From Gymnogyps californianus (Eukaryota > Chordata > Aves > Accipitriformes > Cathartidae): a stretch of 64,000 nt of DNA. Below the pieces are notes generated by a model. The model was not told the DNA's origin and made no database searches. It saw nothing but the letters and a program-made list of their open reading frames with translations. The stretch covers positions 65,020,707-65,084,706 of the forward strand of contig NC_059473.1 of NCBI RefSeq assembly GCF_018139145.2. The letters run 5' to 3'. Each line of letters begins with the position of its first letter. Positions within the stretch are counted from its first letter, which is position 1. A program made the position numbers and the translations under genes. Of the stretch, positions 37,348 through 48,840 are shown piece after piece.

Positions 37348-38102
37348 GCATTCCCCCACCATTCTCATTTACTCAGAAAGCCTTGCTAAAATACTAGCAC
37401 GTATTTAGCAACCTGTTGCTTAGGTTCCACTCTGGCCTCTGAAGTCCTCTCCTCCTGTCTGCCGCTTCCTCCTGCTAGACTTCCTCCTTTCTCCTGTACA
37501 TGCCTGCCTCCTCCTCTCAATTTTATTCTGCACACTTGCCCAGTCCAGATCTCTCAGACCTTCCTTTCTCTTCCCAGTTTCTTTGCTTAAGTAGTCCTCA
37601 TGCACTGTGTCAGCCCCCTGGTTCCCCAGCCTCCCTAGCCAATTTTCTGTCCATTGAGTCTCAGGCTACCTTTCCAAGATCCTTATCCAGTCTTCCTGCG
37701 ACAGTGAGAGCCTGAGACACTGAGTGCCACCCTGCAGTTCTGGATCCCACCTGCAGCTCAGGTCACACCAGGCATGGAGCAGCACTACAGGGCAAGTTCC
37801 TGGTATTACTGGACAAGGTGCGTGGGTCAGCTGGTCTGTATGTGACCATTTTGCTGCATCCATGGACTGTGAAGAGGTCAAAATACTTAGTGAGAATGGA
37901 TTTCTGAGAAAATTTTAGCTGCTAAAATCAGACTGTCTATTCAGTGCATTTAGTCTAATTTTTCAAAGCAATCGAATCTGGTTAGATTTGAGTTGAAACA
38001 GAAAATGGTACGCACCTGATCAACACAAAGGACCCCTTCCCTACTAAGTCTGAATTGCCTTCTGGAAAGCATGGGACATTTGGAGAAGAGGTTGCCAACA
38101 TT

Positions 38103-38118
38103 AAAAAAAAAAAAAAAA
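38103..38118. repeat. A16 homopolymer
   Basis: Uninterrupted A-run followed by a short GAAAAAGAAAG purine stretch. No retroposed gene could be recognised upstream of it. Confidence 0.9.
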
Positions 38119-41100
38119 GAAAAAGAAAGAATGAAGCAATATATTTTTCCCCCAGTGCCTGGCTTAGAAATGGCTGAAGTATTTTGCTCCATTAAACAAA
38201 TAAAGATCAGCTTGAGGCATGGAAAATAACAGTACAGCCAGTTAAAGTCTGACAAAGCTATAAGCAGCCAGAGAAGAGACAGAGTTAGAGATCTCAGGAA
38301 CTTTCACGGGAGATGCACAGCTTCACCTCTGAAAACAGTAACACTCCCCTTAAGGCCAGCAAACAGGTGGGCTGTCCCCACAGGGGACAGCAACTTCCAG
38401 GTGTGTCTCAGTGTGGGTATTACTTGCTGCTGTGCAGTGACAAGCAGCATGGTGTCAGTGCATGCCAGCTCACAGCTATTGGGGATCAGTCAGGGCACTC
38501 CACACAGAGTGGGAGTGCAGATTGCCTTTCCTCTTCTCCAGGCTTCCTCCCCCAGAATACTTGAGGAAACGTTATTAACAGCAGAAGTTCAGAGAGAAGG
38601 AACTGCACGCTCTTGTTCTGGCTCAGGACACCGGGGTCCAAGAGGATCTAAGCATCCCTACTGCTTTAGGATTTCTGAATCACAAGTCCAGTAGGAAAAG
38701 TGCATCTCATCCTGGGACGAAACCAGGAACCACATCAGAGGCAATGTCCCTAAGCTGTCTCGTAACTTTGCATTAGATCAGTAATGCAGAACTTGTGTTC
38801 AGGTGCTTCCACCTTATTTTAGCCATCTCACCCGGATGCCTATTTCTATAGACAAAGAATAGAAATGGGCTCCTCTAGAGGGTCATTCAGCACAACTCGG
38901 GCAAGCAAACAAGCTAATCCCTCAGCCCAGCACAGGCAGTCCTGCCTTACCTCCCACAGAGACCTGAGCGACGTACATTTCTTTTTGTGGCATCACTTGT
39001 CTTTCTTAGAAACTACAGTAAAAAGGACTGAATGCAAAAATGTTTCCCAGACTTACTCTTCCTGAAGGAGGCATTTGTACCTAGCAGAGCTCCTGCCATA
39101 GAAGGTGTGCCAGTCTCCACCAGCACTGCACCACGGTTCATACCAATCCCACCTGACTGGGTCATCCTGCAGGTATCATTAATATTTTTGAAGAACTGGT
39201 TCCTAAGGTGGGAGAGAGACACATTTGTTGCCTGGGGTGGCTCCTAGATTGTAAATCATACGGTAACCCCACGTAAATGCCTTATAGAGCTTTTAATGAA
39301 CTGTATCCCATAGGTGAAAGCCAACAGAAATATTAGAAATGGTGTTTATTTTATAGCCTAGAAACTGCATTTTAAATGGTAGTATAGGTTTATATGACAG
39401 TTCTATTAAATATAAAATAGACCCATTACAAAGAAAGCCCTTTACATCTGCTTTTATCTGTGTCTAAATGGCATGCCCAGCTCTGCAATTCCTCAAATGA
39501 GACATTTTTAGAACTTTATTTATGTTACAGCCATAACAAACTAGCAACTAGAAAACTATAATGGGCACAAACGGCTAATAAAAATGAGATTGTTGAAAAA
39601 TACTTCTTAATAGCAATTTACAAAGGATCCTGATAAAACAGAACTGAGGCTGCGTTTCCCTGGAAGTTTGCCACCGCTGTAATCACAGCCATTTGGCAAC
39701 AGGTACTCCCCCTCTTCCATCTTCTGTGACCATTTCCCTCTGAGTGTGCTGAAAGTGAAGTACGCTGAGGTTATTCCCCGGCCCTGCCATTAGTCAGTTG
39801 GTGCCTACTGATCCAGAGACACCCCTAGGGAGTCCCCTTTTCTCCCCTCCCACTGTGCACCGGGTGACCTGAAGGAGGAGGCATCTCGAGGGCTTTGTCA
39901 CTTGCTCAGTGGGGAGCAGGGCAGCAAGGCAGGATCTGTCACAGACGTGCAGAGGGTGCCCTGTTTCCTACTGAAACCTGCATCAGTTCTCTGATGAACT
40001 GATCTGTTTACACAGGCCGGCTAAGATGAGCAGGTCAAACTTTTTGTTTATAGACTGAAAACTATTTTGCCCTGAGCTCAGTAACAGCTCCCCAGGCAAA
40101 AGATTGGGAGTTGAACTCATTTCTTCTGCAGGACAAGTTTTGTGGGATTTTGACAATGTCCATGTGGCCGTTCGTGTGACGTTAGGGGTAACCTTCCTAC
40201 CACCCAAGGAAAAGAGGCCTTCTTCCAGACGTGCACTTGTCTGCAGCAGACCTACTGACTAGCCAAGGGAGGCAAGGGCAAGGTAGCACATTCAAGTAAA
40301 GGCCAAAGTCCTTGGTCTGATCTAACCTCAGGTAGTGATGAATATCCTTGAATATAAATTGATGTCTTAACCAGTTCAGCATTGTATATACCTAAGGAGG
40401 AAAAGTTCCTGCTAACGAGTTTTTATAACCCATGGAAAACAACCAAGTTTTAGAAAAAAATTCAAAAGTTTTTAGTAAAGAATCAGCAGGGGCTGAAAAC
40501 ACTGCACAGTGCATTGGAAAGATGATGGTGATATTGAGAGGAAAAAATTACATCATAGCGTCACTTAAGACATGCACTGAAAGTCGGGTGTTCATGACAC
40601 TACCTTAGGCTTGTAGAGCGAGAGATAGTCCAAGCTCCATGCAAAGTAAGATTTAAAACAATGTGGGAAGCCACTTACCCAGCCTCCCCAAGGAGGCTGC
40701 CAGAAGCACTAGAAATAGCACCCACGTGCCAGGGATCTCAACCCAGCTCCCTCCTGACCAGACTCACAGCTTTCTACAGTCTTACACTCTAACTCGTCCA
40801 TCATGCTTGCTCCTACTTTACTTTGCAATTAAGGCTATACATTATGTCCTACAAATTCTTTTTTTACCCCAAATAGATTCAGCAGTATAGCCTGAACTAT
40901 CTGAGATTAGTGTTATGTGCGAAATAGAGCATACAGAGGTAGAAAAAGAGCTTTGATAATACAGGTACAGGTAGACATGCAGGTACACATAGAAATTCAG
41001 GTATAAATGCAAGTGATAGCTCTTCAGTGCACTGTGAGACTGTATCATTGCTGGGATTTGCAAAAGCTCAATTTATTGCAGCTTTGTGGCTGTCAGCATA

Positions 41101-41540
41101 AAGAATTAGCCTTCAGATAGACCACTGTTGGCTTTTGCACTGAAAATGAAAAATTTGACCAAAGACTAAACAAAAGAGAAGAAAAAATCTATTAAGCTCC
41201 AAACAAAATTATGGCAGCAAAAGTGGCAGGAACTGCAGATGCAGCATCTGTTTAGAGCTGGGCTAATCATGGCGTGCGGATTAGCCTGGCCCATGGGTAG
41301 CAGGGCTTCCACTGTAAATGTAGATGAACGTTTCTTCTTTTATTGTTTTTGTTCTGAGAGAACCAAGGAAAATAACACAAGTATTTCCCCTGAAAAATTT
41401 TAGCTAACATGAACATTAGTATAGTTTCACAGCCCATTAACTGATCCAGTAACATAGGACCCTAGTTTATTTGAACTGATCCTAAGGGAATTAGCAAAAC
41501 AGAAAGACTAAGCAGAATTTGGGTTGCTTTATTCTCAGGG

Positions 41541-41595
41541 GAAGTCAATAAGAATACTTGTGTGAGCACGACAAGTAAGATCTGACCCAAAGAAA
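41541..41595. repeat. Ancient amniote repeat fragment
   Basis: 'gaagtcaataagaatacttg' followed by 'gtgtgagcac' and 'gatctgaccc' follows the order of the widespread 'GAAGTCAATGGGACTACTCA..GTGC..GGATC' bird and reptile repeat. Assigned from memory. Confidence 0.4.
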
Positions 41596-41875
41596 ATACA
41601 TTTGGCAAATTCATGTAAACCGGAAAGTCAGTAGCAGCTATTGAGAAATCATAGTCATATTTTTAAGTTGTCCTGCTGAGGACTGCCTTTAACCACATCT
41701 CCCCTCCCCTTTCTCTCTCCCCCTTCTTCCAGACTTTTGTCCCAAGTACTTAATTGTGAGTAAAATATTTGTACTGGGAAGACATCAAAGGCACTGATTT
41801 TAGAAATTCAATTTTATATAATGCAAGACCCCTGAACTTTAGAGAAAGTTCATTTCACCAACTATCACTAATCAT

Positions 41876-41912
41876 CTGTGAGTCTGGTGCTCTACCAACT
41901 AAAACATAGTAT
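41876..41912 (-). repeat. tRNA-derived SINE or tRNA fragment (A-box region)
   Basis: The minus strand reads TTTTAGTTGGTAGAGCACCA, which resembles the D-arm and A-box of a tRNA ('TAGCTCAGTTGGTAGAGCA'). No B-box or closing acceptor stem follows, so this is not an intact tRNA gene. A tRNA-derived SINE head is the simplest reading. Confidence 0.4.
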
Positions 41913-42170
41913 TATGAATAGTGGATTTTCCCCACATATGAAGTGTAAGAATAATTACAAATATGAATACAAGCAATAATAATGCTTTGCGTGATTCTAT
42001 TTTCTGATTTGGCAAAGAAATGCAGAAATAAACTGATACTTTTGCTTTAAAAAATGGATAGCCTGCAAAGACAAAAAGTGTAAAAGAAGTACTCATTGAA
42101 GGGGTTTTTTTTTGCACATCTGTTCTAGCTGTTATTTCTTTGAATCTTCCTCCTCCACTGCTCTTCATCT

Positions 42171-42692
42171 TTGATGTCTCGCTCAAATTATGGCAGTAGA
42201 AAGTGCCGAGCGCTGGCTAGCAGAGAAGAAAGCCCCTCCACTCCTACCTCTCTGGGAGCAAGGATGTTAACACTTTACGGAATGAGTCTTTGGTGTGATT
42301 ACAGCATTTTCACCCTTACCCGAAGCAGTGTGATTAGAAGACGGGAGGTTGACCCTGAGCTGGTATCCACTGCATTCCAGCTGCCTCCCGCAATGCAGAA
42401 CAGCCACTTGGTGACAGGGGAAGGAGATGCACTTGGCAACATCCATCCCTGTCAGAGGAGAGCTTTCCTCCTCCTTTTGCAGCAGAAGAAACAGATATTA
42501 TCACTTTTTTGCAAATGCAATGCATACATACAGAGCACGGTCTTTCACTGGCTGATTAAATTGCATTTAGGACAAGAGGAGCCAGGGCCAACATCTCTCA
42601 AAATAGATAGAATGGGGACCAACAAAAGCAATTTAAAATTAATAGGGCCATATACTTTATTTAATGAAAGGACAGTTATACAAGACTTCTGA
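42171..42692 (+). other. Longest frame outside recognised repeats (173 codons)
   Basis: An open frame of 173 codons starting MMSRSNYGSRKCRALASREE. No signal peptide, membrane segment, zinc-finger pattern or other family motif is visible. No TATA, Kozak-like context or convincing splice sites support it. A frame of this size is not surprising in a 64-kb six-frame scan. Not called as a gene. Confidence 0.1.
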
Positions 42693-42928
42693 AAAAGGAA
42701 TGTGATTTAAAATACAACTTTGATCAGATGCTGGAGTTGTATTTTCTGTGTGTAATCTCTTTCTTGGATGACAGAAATAAGAAAAATCAGTAGTGCAAGA
42801 AGGAAAACGAGTCAATACTGCAGAAAGGAGCATATTGCTGTGACGAGCTGGTTTTCAAATGAAAACCAAATGACAGCTGCTCCCAGAGATGTAAAGGCAT
42901 AATTCACAGTAAAACCAAAAGAACATTC

Positions 42929-42933
42929 ATATA
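42929..42933. repeat. Target-site duplication, left copy (ATATA)
   Basis: ATATA immediately precedes the TG end of the LTR and is repeated exactly at 43,517-43,521 after its CA end. A 5-bp duplication is typical of avian ERVL-like (class III) integrations. Confidence 0.85.
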
Positions 42934-43052
42934 TGTCGTGGTTTAACCCCAGCCGGCAGCTAAGCACCACGCAGCCGCTCGCTCACTGCCCCCCCACCCC
43001 TGGGATGGGGGAGAGAATCAGGAAAAAAACTCGTGAGTTGAGATAAAGACAG

Positions 43053-43058
43053 TTTAAT
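43053..43058 (-). terminator. LTR polyadenylation signal ATTAAA
   Basis: TTTAAT on the plus strand equals ATTAAA on the minus strand. It lies downstream of the LTR TATA box in minus orientation, as expected for the R region. Confidence 0.6.
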
Positions 43059-43236
43059 AGGACAGAAAGGAATGAAAAACAATGATAATGATAATAATAA
43101 TAATATGACAATAGCAATACTAAAAGAATTAAACTATACAAAGCAAGTGGTGCACAATGCAATTGCTCACCACTCGTTGACCGATGCCCAGTTAGTTCCC
43201 GAGCCACGATCCCCCCTCCCAGTTAACTCCCCCCAG

Positions 43237-43259
43237 TTTATATACTGGGCATGATGTCA
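43237..43259 (-). promoter_or_regulatory. LTR promoter: CRE-like site plus TATA box
   Basis: On the minus strand TGACATCA (43,252-43,259) precedes TATATAAA (43,237-43,244) by seven bases. The related LTR at 50 kb has the intact CRE TGACGTCA, so this copy has lost the CpG (CG to TG on the plus strand), a typical methylation-decay change. Confidence 0.65.
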
Positions 43260-43516
43260 TATGGTATGGAATAGCTCTTTGGCCAGTTGGGGTCAGCTGT
43301 CCTGATGGTGTCCCCTCCCAGCTTCTTGTGCCCCTCCAGCCTTCTTGCTGGCTGGGCACGAGACGCTGAAAAATCCTTGACTTAGTATAAACACTACTTA
43401 GCAACAACTAAAAGCATCGGTGTGTTATCAACATTCTTTTCCTACTAAATCCAAAACACAGCACTATACCAGCTACTAGGAAGAAAATTAGCTCTGTCCT
43501 AGCCGAAACCAGGACA

Positions 43517-43521
43517 ATATA
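43517..43521. repeat. Target-site duplication, right copy (ATATA)
   Basis: Exact match to 42,929-42,933, flanking the CA end of the LTR. Confidence 0.85.
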
Positions 43522-45699
43522 TCGCCTGGAGACAACCCATGCACAGCAGAAATGAATGGCAAAATTAGGTACTCGCCATTCCATGTGATGATGGCAAACC
43601 CATCTCTGCAAGAACTGGAACTTTATTGGTCACCAATTGCATTGATTCTGTCATATACAGTTGCAGATCTCTCTAATTGTATAAATCAGTGTTTTATCAT
43701 TAACATCAGCCAGAATACATCTCCTGAGAATGAGAAACTGCAGGAAGAAAATTGCACTCTGCATTCATCTCCCAAGTCAGAATTGTGTTGATATTGTTTT
43801 CCTGATCAGCTCTGAAGTGCATGCTTGGTTATCTTCCATAAATTCAGACATCTATGTCATAAAATCACAGTTCTAAGTAAGACACATGAGTGAGAGATTT
43901 TCTATTAACATTTGTGGCTTTTGTTTTGTTATGCTTTTCCATTCTGAAGGTATGCGTGTAGCATGTACATCAATATTTTCAATGTTTTCCAGTTTGTGGA
44001 CCCCTGAAAGTTTTCGCATGGAAATATGGATACCTGCACAGACAGCTTAAACTGTTCCTATTTGGCTATAGGTTTGTTTTTCATAGCTACCTTTTGCAGA
44101 TCCCACAGTAACCTTCTTCCCTATGGATCTTCAAGAGTTTTCTGACCTCCTGTTAAAACTCAGGTCTTACACTGGTAATAAACAAACCTCAAAAGATTTA
44201 GGTTGCATTTATTTAAGCATCATGAGTCTGAATATATACCAGAACCTTTTGTGACTGAAGTTTTTGAGGAAAGAATAGGTTTTCTCTTTTTAATTGGTTA
44301 ACAAGCATTAGGGAAAATTTTATCGGTCTTCTTTTTCTTTACTACAAAATACAGTAAAAAATATTTCTCTGTCACTTGCAGATCATGGAAGGTTGCAGAG
44401 ACTGAGTTATCCTATCTTGCACTTCAGAATGGCTTCCAGTCATATTATTTTTAGAAACTAGAACTAGAAGAAGAAGAATATTGTCATATGTATACACCAA
44501 TTTAGACAAACTCTCCTCCCCTTTTTAAGCTTTTCGAAAAGAGTTAGACATTCAGATCTTAGGTTAAGCATTAAGAGGATTAAGGATTAATCCAGGCCAT
44601 TCTCAGATCACTTTTAAAAAAAAAGAATGAGCAGATTGGAGTGAATTTTATTCTAAACACTTAAAGAGGATCCCAGTTGTAAGCAGTGCAAGTGATACAG
44701 AATGAAAAAGGTCAGTGAGCAACAAGGTAGTTCTAAGTTCTTCCTTCTTCAGAAACTGCACTTACATTGAAAATGTGTAAACATATATTGTGTTTATACC
44801 GTCAACTGGCTTCTCTCCTAGGAGATCATGGCTTATTTAAGATCAGGAAGAAGTTATTAGGGAAAGAAAAAAAAAGCAGCCTAGAAAGAGCAAATCTCTT
44901 GACCTGTTAGCACATTTATGCAGCTGAAACTAGATTTCAGCTCTTCTGATTCAAAGCACTGTTTCTTAACTCCTAGATTGTACCGAATGGGTGCATTAGT
45001 CATATTGAGGCACCGTAATGTGATGAAATCACAAAAGCTGTCCTGCGAGGATGGTCCTACAGTGCACTTTAGGGCTGGGCCTTTAGGGCTGCGTGGTTAA
45101 TTCCTAAAACCAACTTGTTTGAAAGATCTGGCTTTTTCACAGGAACACAAATAAGCTTTCTTACAGGTGTCTGGTAGCAGTCTTCCTTTTCTGGATGCAC
45201 AGATGATATTTTTTTCAAATTCCAGCCCAGTTTTCTGCTGGCTTATAGCTGAACCCCATAATGCAGAATTGTTTGGCTGGATATGATTTGAGGACCAACA
45301 GAGTGCTTGTTGGCTCTTGCTTCCACGCACTTCACCTCTGTCAAACCTCTCACGACTATTTGTCTTTTACACAGTCCAGCCAGATGCTCCATGGCCATCC
45401 CTGCAGGGTAACTGTGTCACTGGCTGAGGCACTGACGTCGTGGGCATTGCCAGCATCTCCTCCTTCTCACCACTCTGCTTTTTCACTAACAGTTAAAAAA
45501 AAAAAGGAAAAAAAAAGCCTTGATAACTAGCTGGGGAAGATAATAAAGATCTGAACTGTTACCTCTCCTCCCAAAAGATGCAAACTAAACCACCCATTGA
45601 TCTGGGAGGAACTCGTTAGAAAGCCAAAACCAAGCGCAACAAATCATGGAAAACATCTGCAAGTGACTTCAGCTAAAATACATGATGGGAGGGTTTTCT
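43522..45699. other. Gene-free sequence between LTR and SINE
   Basis: No gag-pol-env trace and no cellular gene. This argues against the two LTRs being the ends of one provirus. Short A-runs occur near 44,614 and 44,866. Confidence 0.6.
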
Positions 45700-45880
45700 G
45701 TGTCCCAGATAGCCCTGAGTTCAACTTTCACCAAAAGCAAAGATTGCTCCTAGGTGAAGACCACCACCTCTGCTTCAGTGACTTGAAGCATCAGGGGTTG
45801 AGGGCTCATGCATTAAGGTGTCATTCTCAGCACATGCAAAAAGACCCTGCTATCCTCTGGGCCACCGAGGAATATACTCT
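45700..45880 (-). mobile_element. tRNA-derived SINE remnant
   Basis: The minus strand begins with GTGGCCCAGAGGATAGCAGG, a good tRNA A-box (TGGCNNAGNGG). A 'GCATGTGCTGAGAATGACAC' segment follows, and then a weak B-box (CCCTCAACCC). This order matches a tRNA-derived SINE seen in turtles and birds ('GTGGCTCAGTGGTTAG ... GATGTGGGAGACCCAGGTTCAA'). The element explains the 140-codon plus-strand frame at 45,597-46,019, which is therefore not treated as a gene. An AAG|GTAAGA donor-like site at 45,941/45,942 is probably fortuitous. Confidence 0.5.
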
Positions 45881-46039
45881 CAATAGCGAGCGGCTGCTTT
45901 CCGTAAAAGTATTTTTAGAGTTGCAGAAAGAAATGCTGAAGGTAAGATGGCTGTGTACAGAGAAAGATTATATTCCAATAATCACTTCAAAGAGAATGGG
46001 GGGGAAGGCATGTTTCTAATTTCTATACAAAAACAAAGG

Positions 46040-46340
46040 AAGTAATTTCTTTCAAGGTTTTTTATTTGTTTTTCAAATTGCACAGTGCTCAACTTTTAAA
46101 ATAATAATCATCCTTGACAGCCATTTAATAATTGTTAGTGATCTATAGCTTTATTATAAAGTACTCATCTAATGATGTATTTCCTTTACCCTAAGGGCCA
46201 AGTACAAAGCAGGGAAATTATCTTGGTGATACTTTTAATAACTTCCTGTGGGATTGCAAACTCTGGTTGAAGCTGTCTCTGCAAAAGAGTTAATCATGTA
46301 ATTTCACAGATTAGACAACACAGGGTTACTAATGAGAAAC
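46040..46340. promoter_or_regulatory. Candidate conserved non-coding element
   Basis: An AT-rich but complex block with closely spaced TTGACAG (MEIS/TGIF-type) and TTTAATAATTG (homeodomain-type) motifs near 46,113-46,135, and GTTAATCATG near 46,291. The motif mix resembles developmental enhancers in gene deserts. Conservation is unknown, so this is inference only. Confidence 0.2.
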
Positions 46341-47028
46341 TTCAGTTCAGTGATAAACTCTTTTTTTTTCCAAGAATATTTTGAGAGGCCTGTAACCTTT
46401 GGCTGACACCCAACGAGGCTATTAGTTTAACCATGGGATGCACTACCAAATGTACAAGAGTCAGCAGAACTTTTCCTTCTGAAAATTGCTCGTAACCCTC
46501 TGTGAAGAAGCCCTCGAATACCCAGAAGGGATAGACGGAAGGGAAAAATCAGGCAAAAAGGGGCTGACTTATCGGCTTCCGATAATTGGCATGGCTTCAG
46601 CTTCCAGTTTCTTTTCAACAATGTCCGCTCACTATAGCAACCCCGGATCCCATTTAAATGTCATGCTGCCCTCTGTTCTATAAACATGTATCATCCATCA
46701 CTAAATATTTAGATCTGAATTGTTGGAGCTGAGTTCTGTGCCAGGGGTAAGGGGATTAATTCCTTTCAAGGCCCTCACATGATGGATTTTTCACTGAAGT
46801 AAACATCCGAGAAGAGCTCACACTACGGCCATAAAATATATAAATAAAGTTTAAAGTTTAATTAAGTCAACATTATTTAAAGTGGTTGTCATATTTTATG
46901 GTGAACTCTTCGTGTTTATTTTGTATGACTCCTCATAAATAGTCTCTCCCCTTCAGACAAAAGGCATGGCTGGGTTAAAGTTAAGGGTCCCATGCGTTGT
47001 ATGGGAAGGAGGATCTCCTGGGCTCAGG

Positions 47029-47335
47029 GGATCCGAAACACGCCGTATCGGGCCTTCTGCTATCTCGTGTCTTCCTAATGAGCTGAGATGTTGTGCAGAC
47101 ACAGGAAAAGCATGGCGGAGTTTACAACAGACGTGACACGGGGAAGTCCTTCGAGTGGCTATCTGGGCTTGGCGGAGGGAGGGCCTCATCCTGCCGGGTC
47201 CAAAGGCCACTGATGCCGGGCAGGCAGGCAGCGGGGAAGGAGACGGGGCTTGGAGGGCGCAGGTCGAGAGGGGCAGTCCCCCCCGCCTCCACCAGCAAGG
47301 GGATTGCACCGAGCACTGGGAGAGACCTGGCGTTG
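47029..47335. promoter_or_regulatory. Isolated CpG-rich, GC-rich block
   Basis: By hand count this block has about 19 CpG dinucleotides in roughly 300 bases at an estimated 60% GC, giving an observed/expected ratio near 0.7. The flanks (46,830-46,960 and 47,400-47,560) are strongly AT-rich. It could be an orphan CpG island serving an unannotated or distal promoter, or an enhancer. Overlapping frames in several registers (118 codons minus, 108 codons plus) are a side effect of high GC, and neither is recognisable. Confidence 0.45.
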
Positions 47336-47939
47336 TTTCTATTCCTCTCCCACCCTTCCTGCTCCCTAAACAAGTCCCCTAACCCAATGAGGTGTACTTT
47401 CAAGAGGAAAATGATATGATGTCGTTATGTGGCCCAATCCTTTGGAACAGCAAGAGTAATTTTAAAAGTGAAAGAAAATAAGTGGAGAAATTAATCAAAG
47501 TGATTGCTAATTGATGCTCTCCTGTAGGGAGGTCTTTTAATGCCCTCATAAGGACTTCTGGATAATTAGCTAAGTGCCCAGGCGAGAAAAGGTGAATGAA
47601 ATGCTAAAGCTCCAGGTCAAACCTGGGGAAAACTTGCATTCAACTTCTGCACTCCCTCAACTGCCGTGGGCAGCTCCTGCCCACGCTCTCTGCTTCTGCT
47701 CCCCATCTGTATATCAGCAGTGGGTTACAACTCAGTTAAGGGGCTTGTTATTAGGGCCGACACAAAACTGTTGTGAGATGCTCATATTCTCAAGGGACGT
47801 GTGCTGCATAAGACTGAGGCCTCTTTTTTTCTCTCTTTCTCAGGATTTTCTATATCTGTGAAAGGGGACTAGAAATGTTTCCAGGACACTAAAGCTCAAA
47901 GACGAGACTAGTAGCAGCGGCATTAGCTGTGATAGGAGT

Positions 47940-48115
47940 TTGTCACTGATCTCCTACATGACTGAGAACAAGTAATTTGGTATTTCTGTTTCTTACCAAT
48001 AAAATTGGAGTAACAGCATTTTATCTTGTTTAACCTGCTTCAACTGTAAAGTTCCTGCGGCAGGGCTGGTCTTTTACACTGTGTATACAGTACTCACACC
48101 AAAAATTTCCAGTCT
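47940..48115 (+). mobile_element. CORE-SINE/MIR-type element
   Basis: 'gtaatttggtatttctgttt' and 'ccaataaaattggagtaaca' correspond to the MIR 'CACTTAACCTCTCTG..CAGTTTCCTCATCTGTAAAATGGGGATAA' core. The 3' end 'tgtaaagttcctgcggcagg', then 'gctggtcttttacactgtgt', matches the common 'TGTAAGCTCCTTGGGGCAGGGACTGTCTTTTACTCTGTGT' tail. Both parts occur in the right order and spacing, making this the clearest SINE in the window. Recognised from memory of consensus text. Confidence 0.6.
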
Positions 48116-48310
48116 CTGGAAACAGTCGCCTATAGTTTCTATTGTGCTGCAAACACTGAAGCAGGATAAGAGCATATCCCCCCTTTTAGTTCCAGTTCCT
48201 CTCTGAGCAGCTTTTTCTGCAAACATGTGCGAAGTGCCAGAAAAAATGTCGGTGAACATTATTCCTGTACCTATTCATGCTCATTCATCCCATACCTATT
48301 TATAAAGTAA

Positions 48311-48358
48311 ATATGTACATGTGTTTGCATGTCTGTATATGTACATATGCACACACAC
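48311..48358. repeat. ATATGTACAT repeat and alternating TG/CA tract
   Basis: ATATGTACAT occurs at 48,311-48,320 and again inside the 12-bp palindrome ATATGTACATAT (48,337-48,348). Bases 48,335-48,358 alternate purine and pyrimidine. Confidence 0.7.
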
Positions 48359-48840
48359 TTCACTGATTCTCAAATGTCCATGTTTCATCTATGAGCATGG
48401 ACACATTCATTCAAATTCAGAAGCATAGGTCATGCAATCAGTTCATGAGGGGAAATGCAAGGCATACTTTATCCAGACAGGGCACATGCAGAAACACAGA
48501 CCAGACTGAACTGAATTTACCAGACAGTAAATTCTCTTTCTAGCAAATGAAGCCACAAACAGCCAAATGATGAAAGATCCCTCTGCTTTCATTCTGTATC
48601 AGTACTGATTATGTTGCCCCAAAATCTTTAGCCTTAGGTAACATGATCATGCTGAAGGTAGTATGAAATTTAATGAGGTCTTAATCTACATGACAGGTTA
48701 AAAGCTATGAGAGTTTCTGAGGCTCTATGTGGTATAAATGGAGTGCAAGCTAATATTATTTGATAAGATAGGAAGAGGCCCAACTGAAGGGAAAGCATTT
48801 CCCTACAGGCTCTGGACTTTGGTTAGAAGTGAAACTGTTA

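Larger units (their letters stand above)
34431..41540. other. Gene-free sequence
   Basis: Apart from the MIR-like remnant, A-runs and the alternating tract listed separately, nothing can be named. A 15-base direct repeat ATGGGCTTTCATTTA occurs at 35,534-35,548 and 35,745-35,759; the second copy runs into a long A-run. The block 39,241-39,620 is evenly AT-rich and complex, the texture of a conserved non-coding element, but conservation cannot be judged from one sequence. The longest frame is 123 codons (36,471-36,842 +), unrecognised. Confidence 0.5.
42934..43516 (-). mobile_element. Solo LTR of an avian endogenous retrovirus (ERVL-like)
   Basis: A 583-bp element with TG...CA ends (plus strand TGTCGTGG ... 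CCAGGACA) and perfect 5-bp ATATA duplications on both sides. Read on the minus strand it has the normal LTR order. A U3 part leads to a CRE-like site and TATATAAA (43,237-43,259), followed by a downstream ATTAAA polyadenylation signal (43,053-43,058) and U5. No gag, pol or env is attached, so it is a solo LTR left by LTR-LTR recombination. From memory, near-identical LTRs are abundant in neoavian birds. ERVL class is inferred mainly from the 5-bp duplication. Confidence 0.92.

Noticed and set aside
41876..41912. tRNA gene on the minus strand
   Set aside because: Only the D-arm/A-box part is tRNA-like; there is no T-arm, B-box or acceptor stem at the right distance.
47093..47419. 108- and 118-codon overlapping frames in the GC-rich block
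   Set aside because: Open in several registers on both strands because stop codons are rare at high GC; no domain or splice support.
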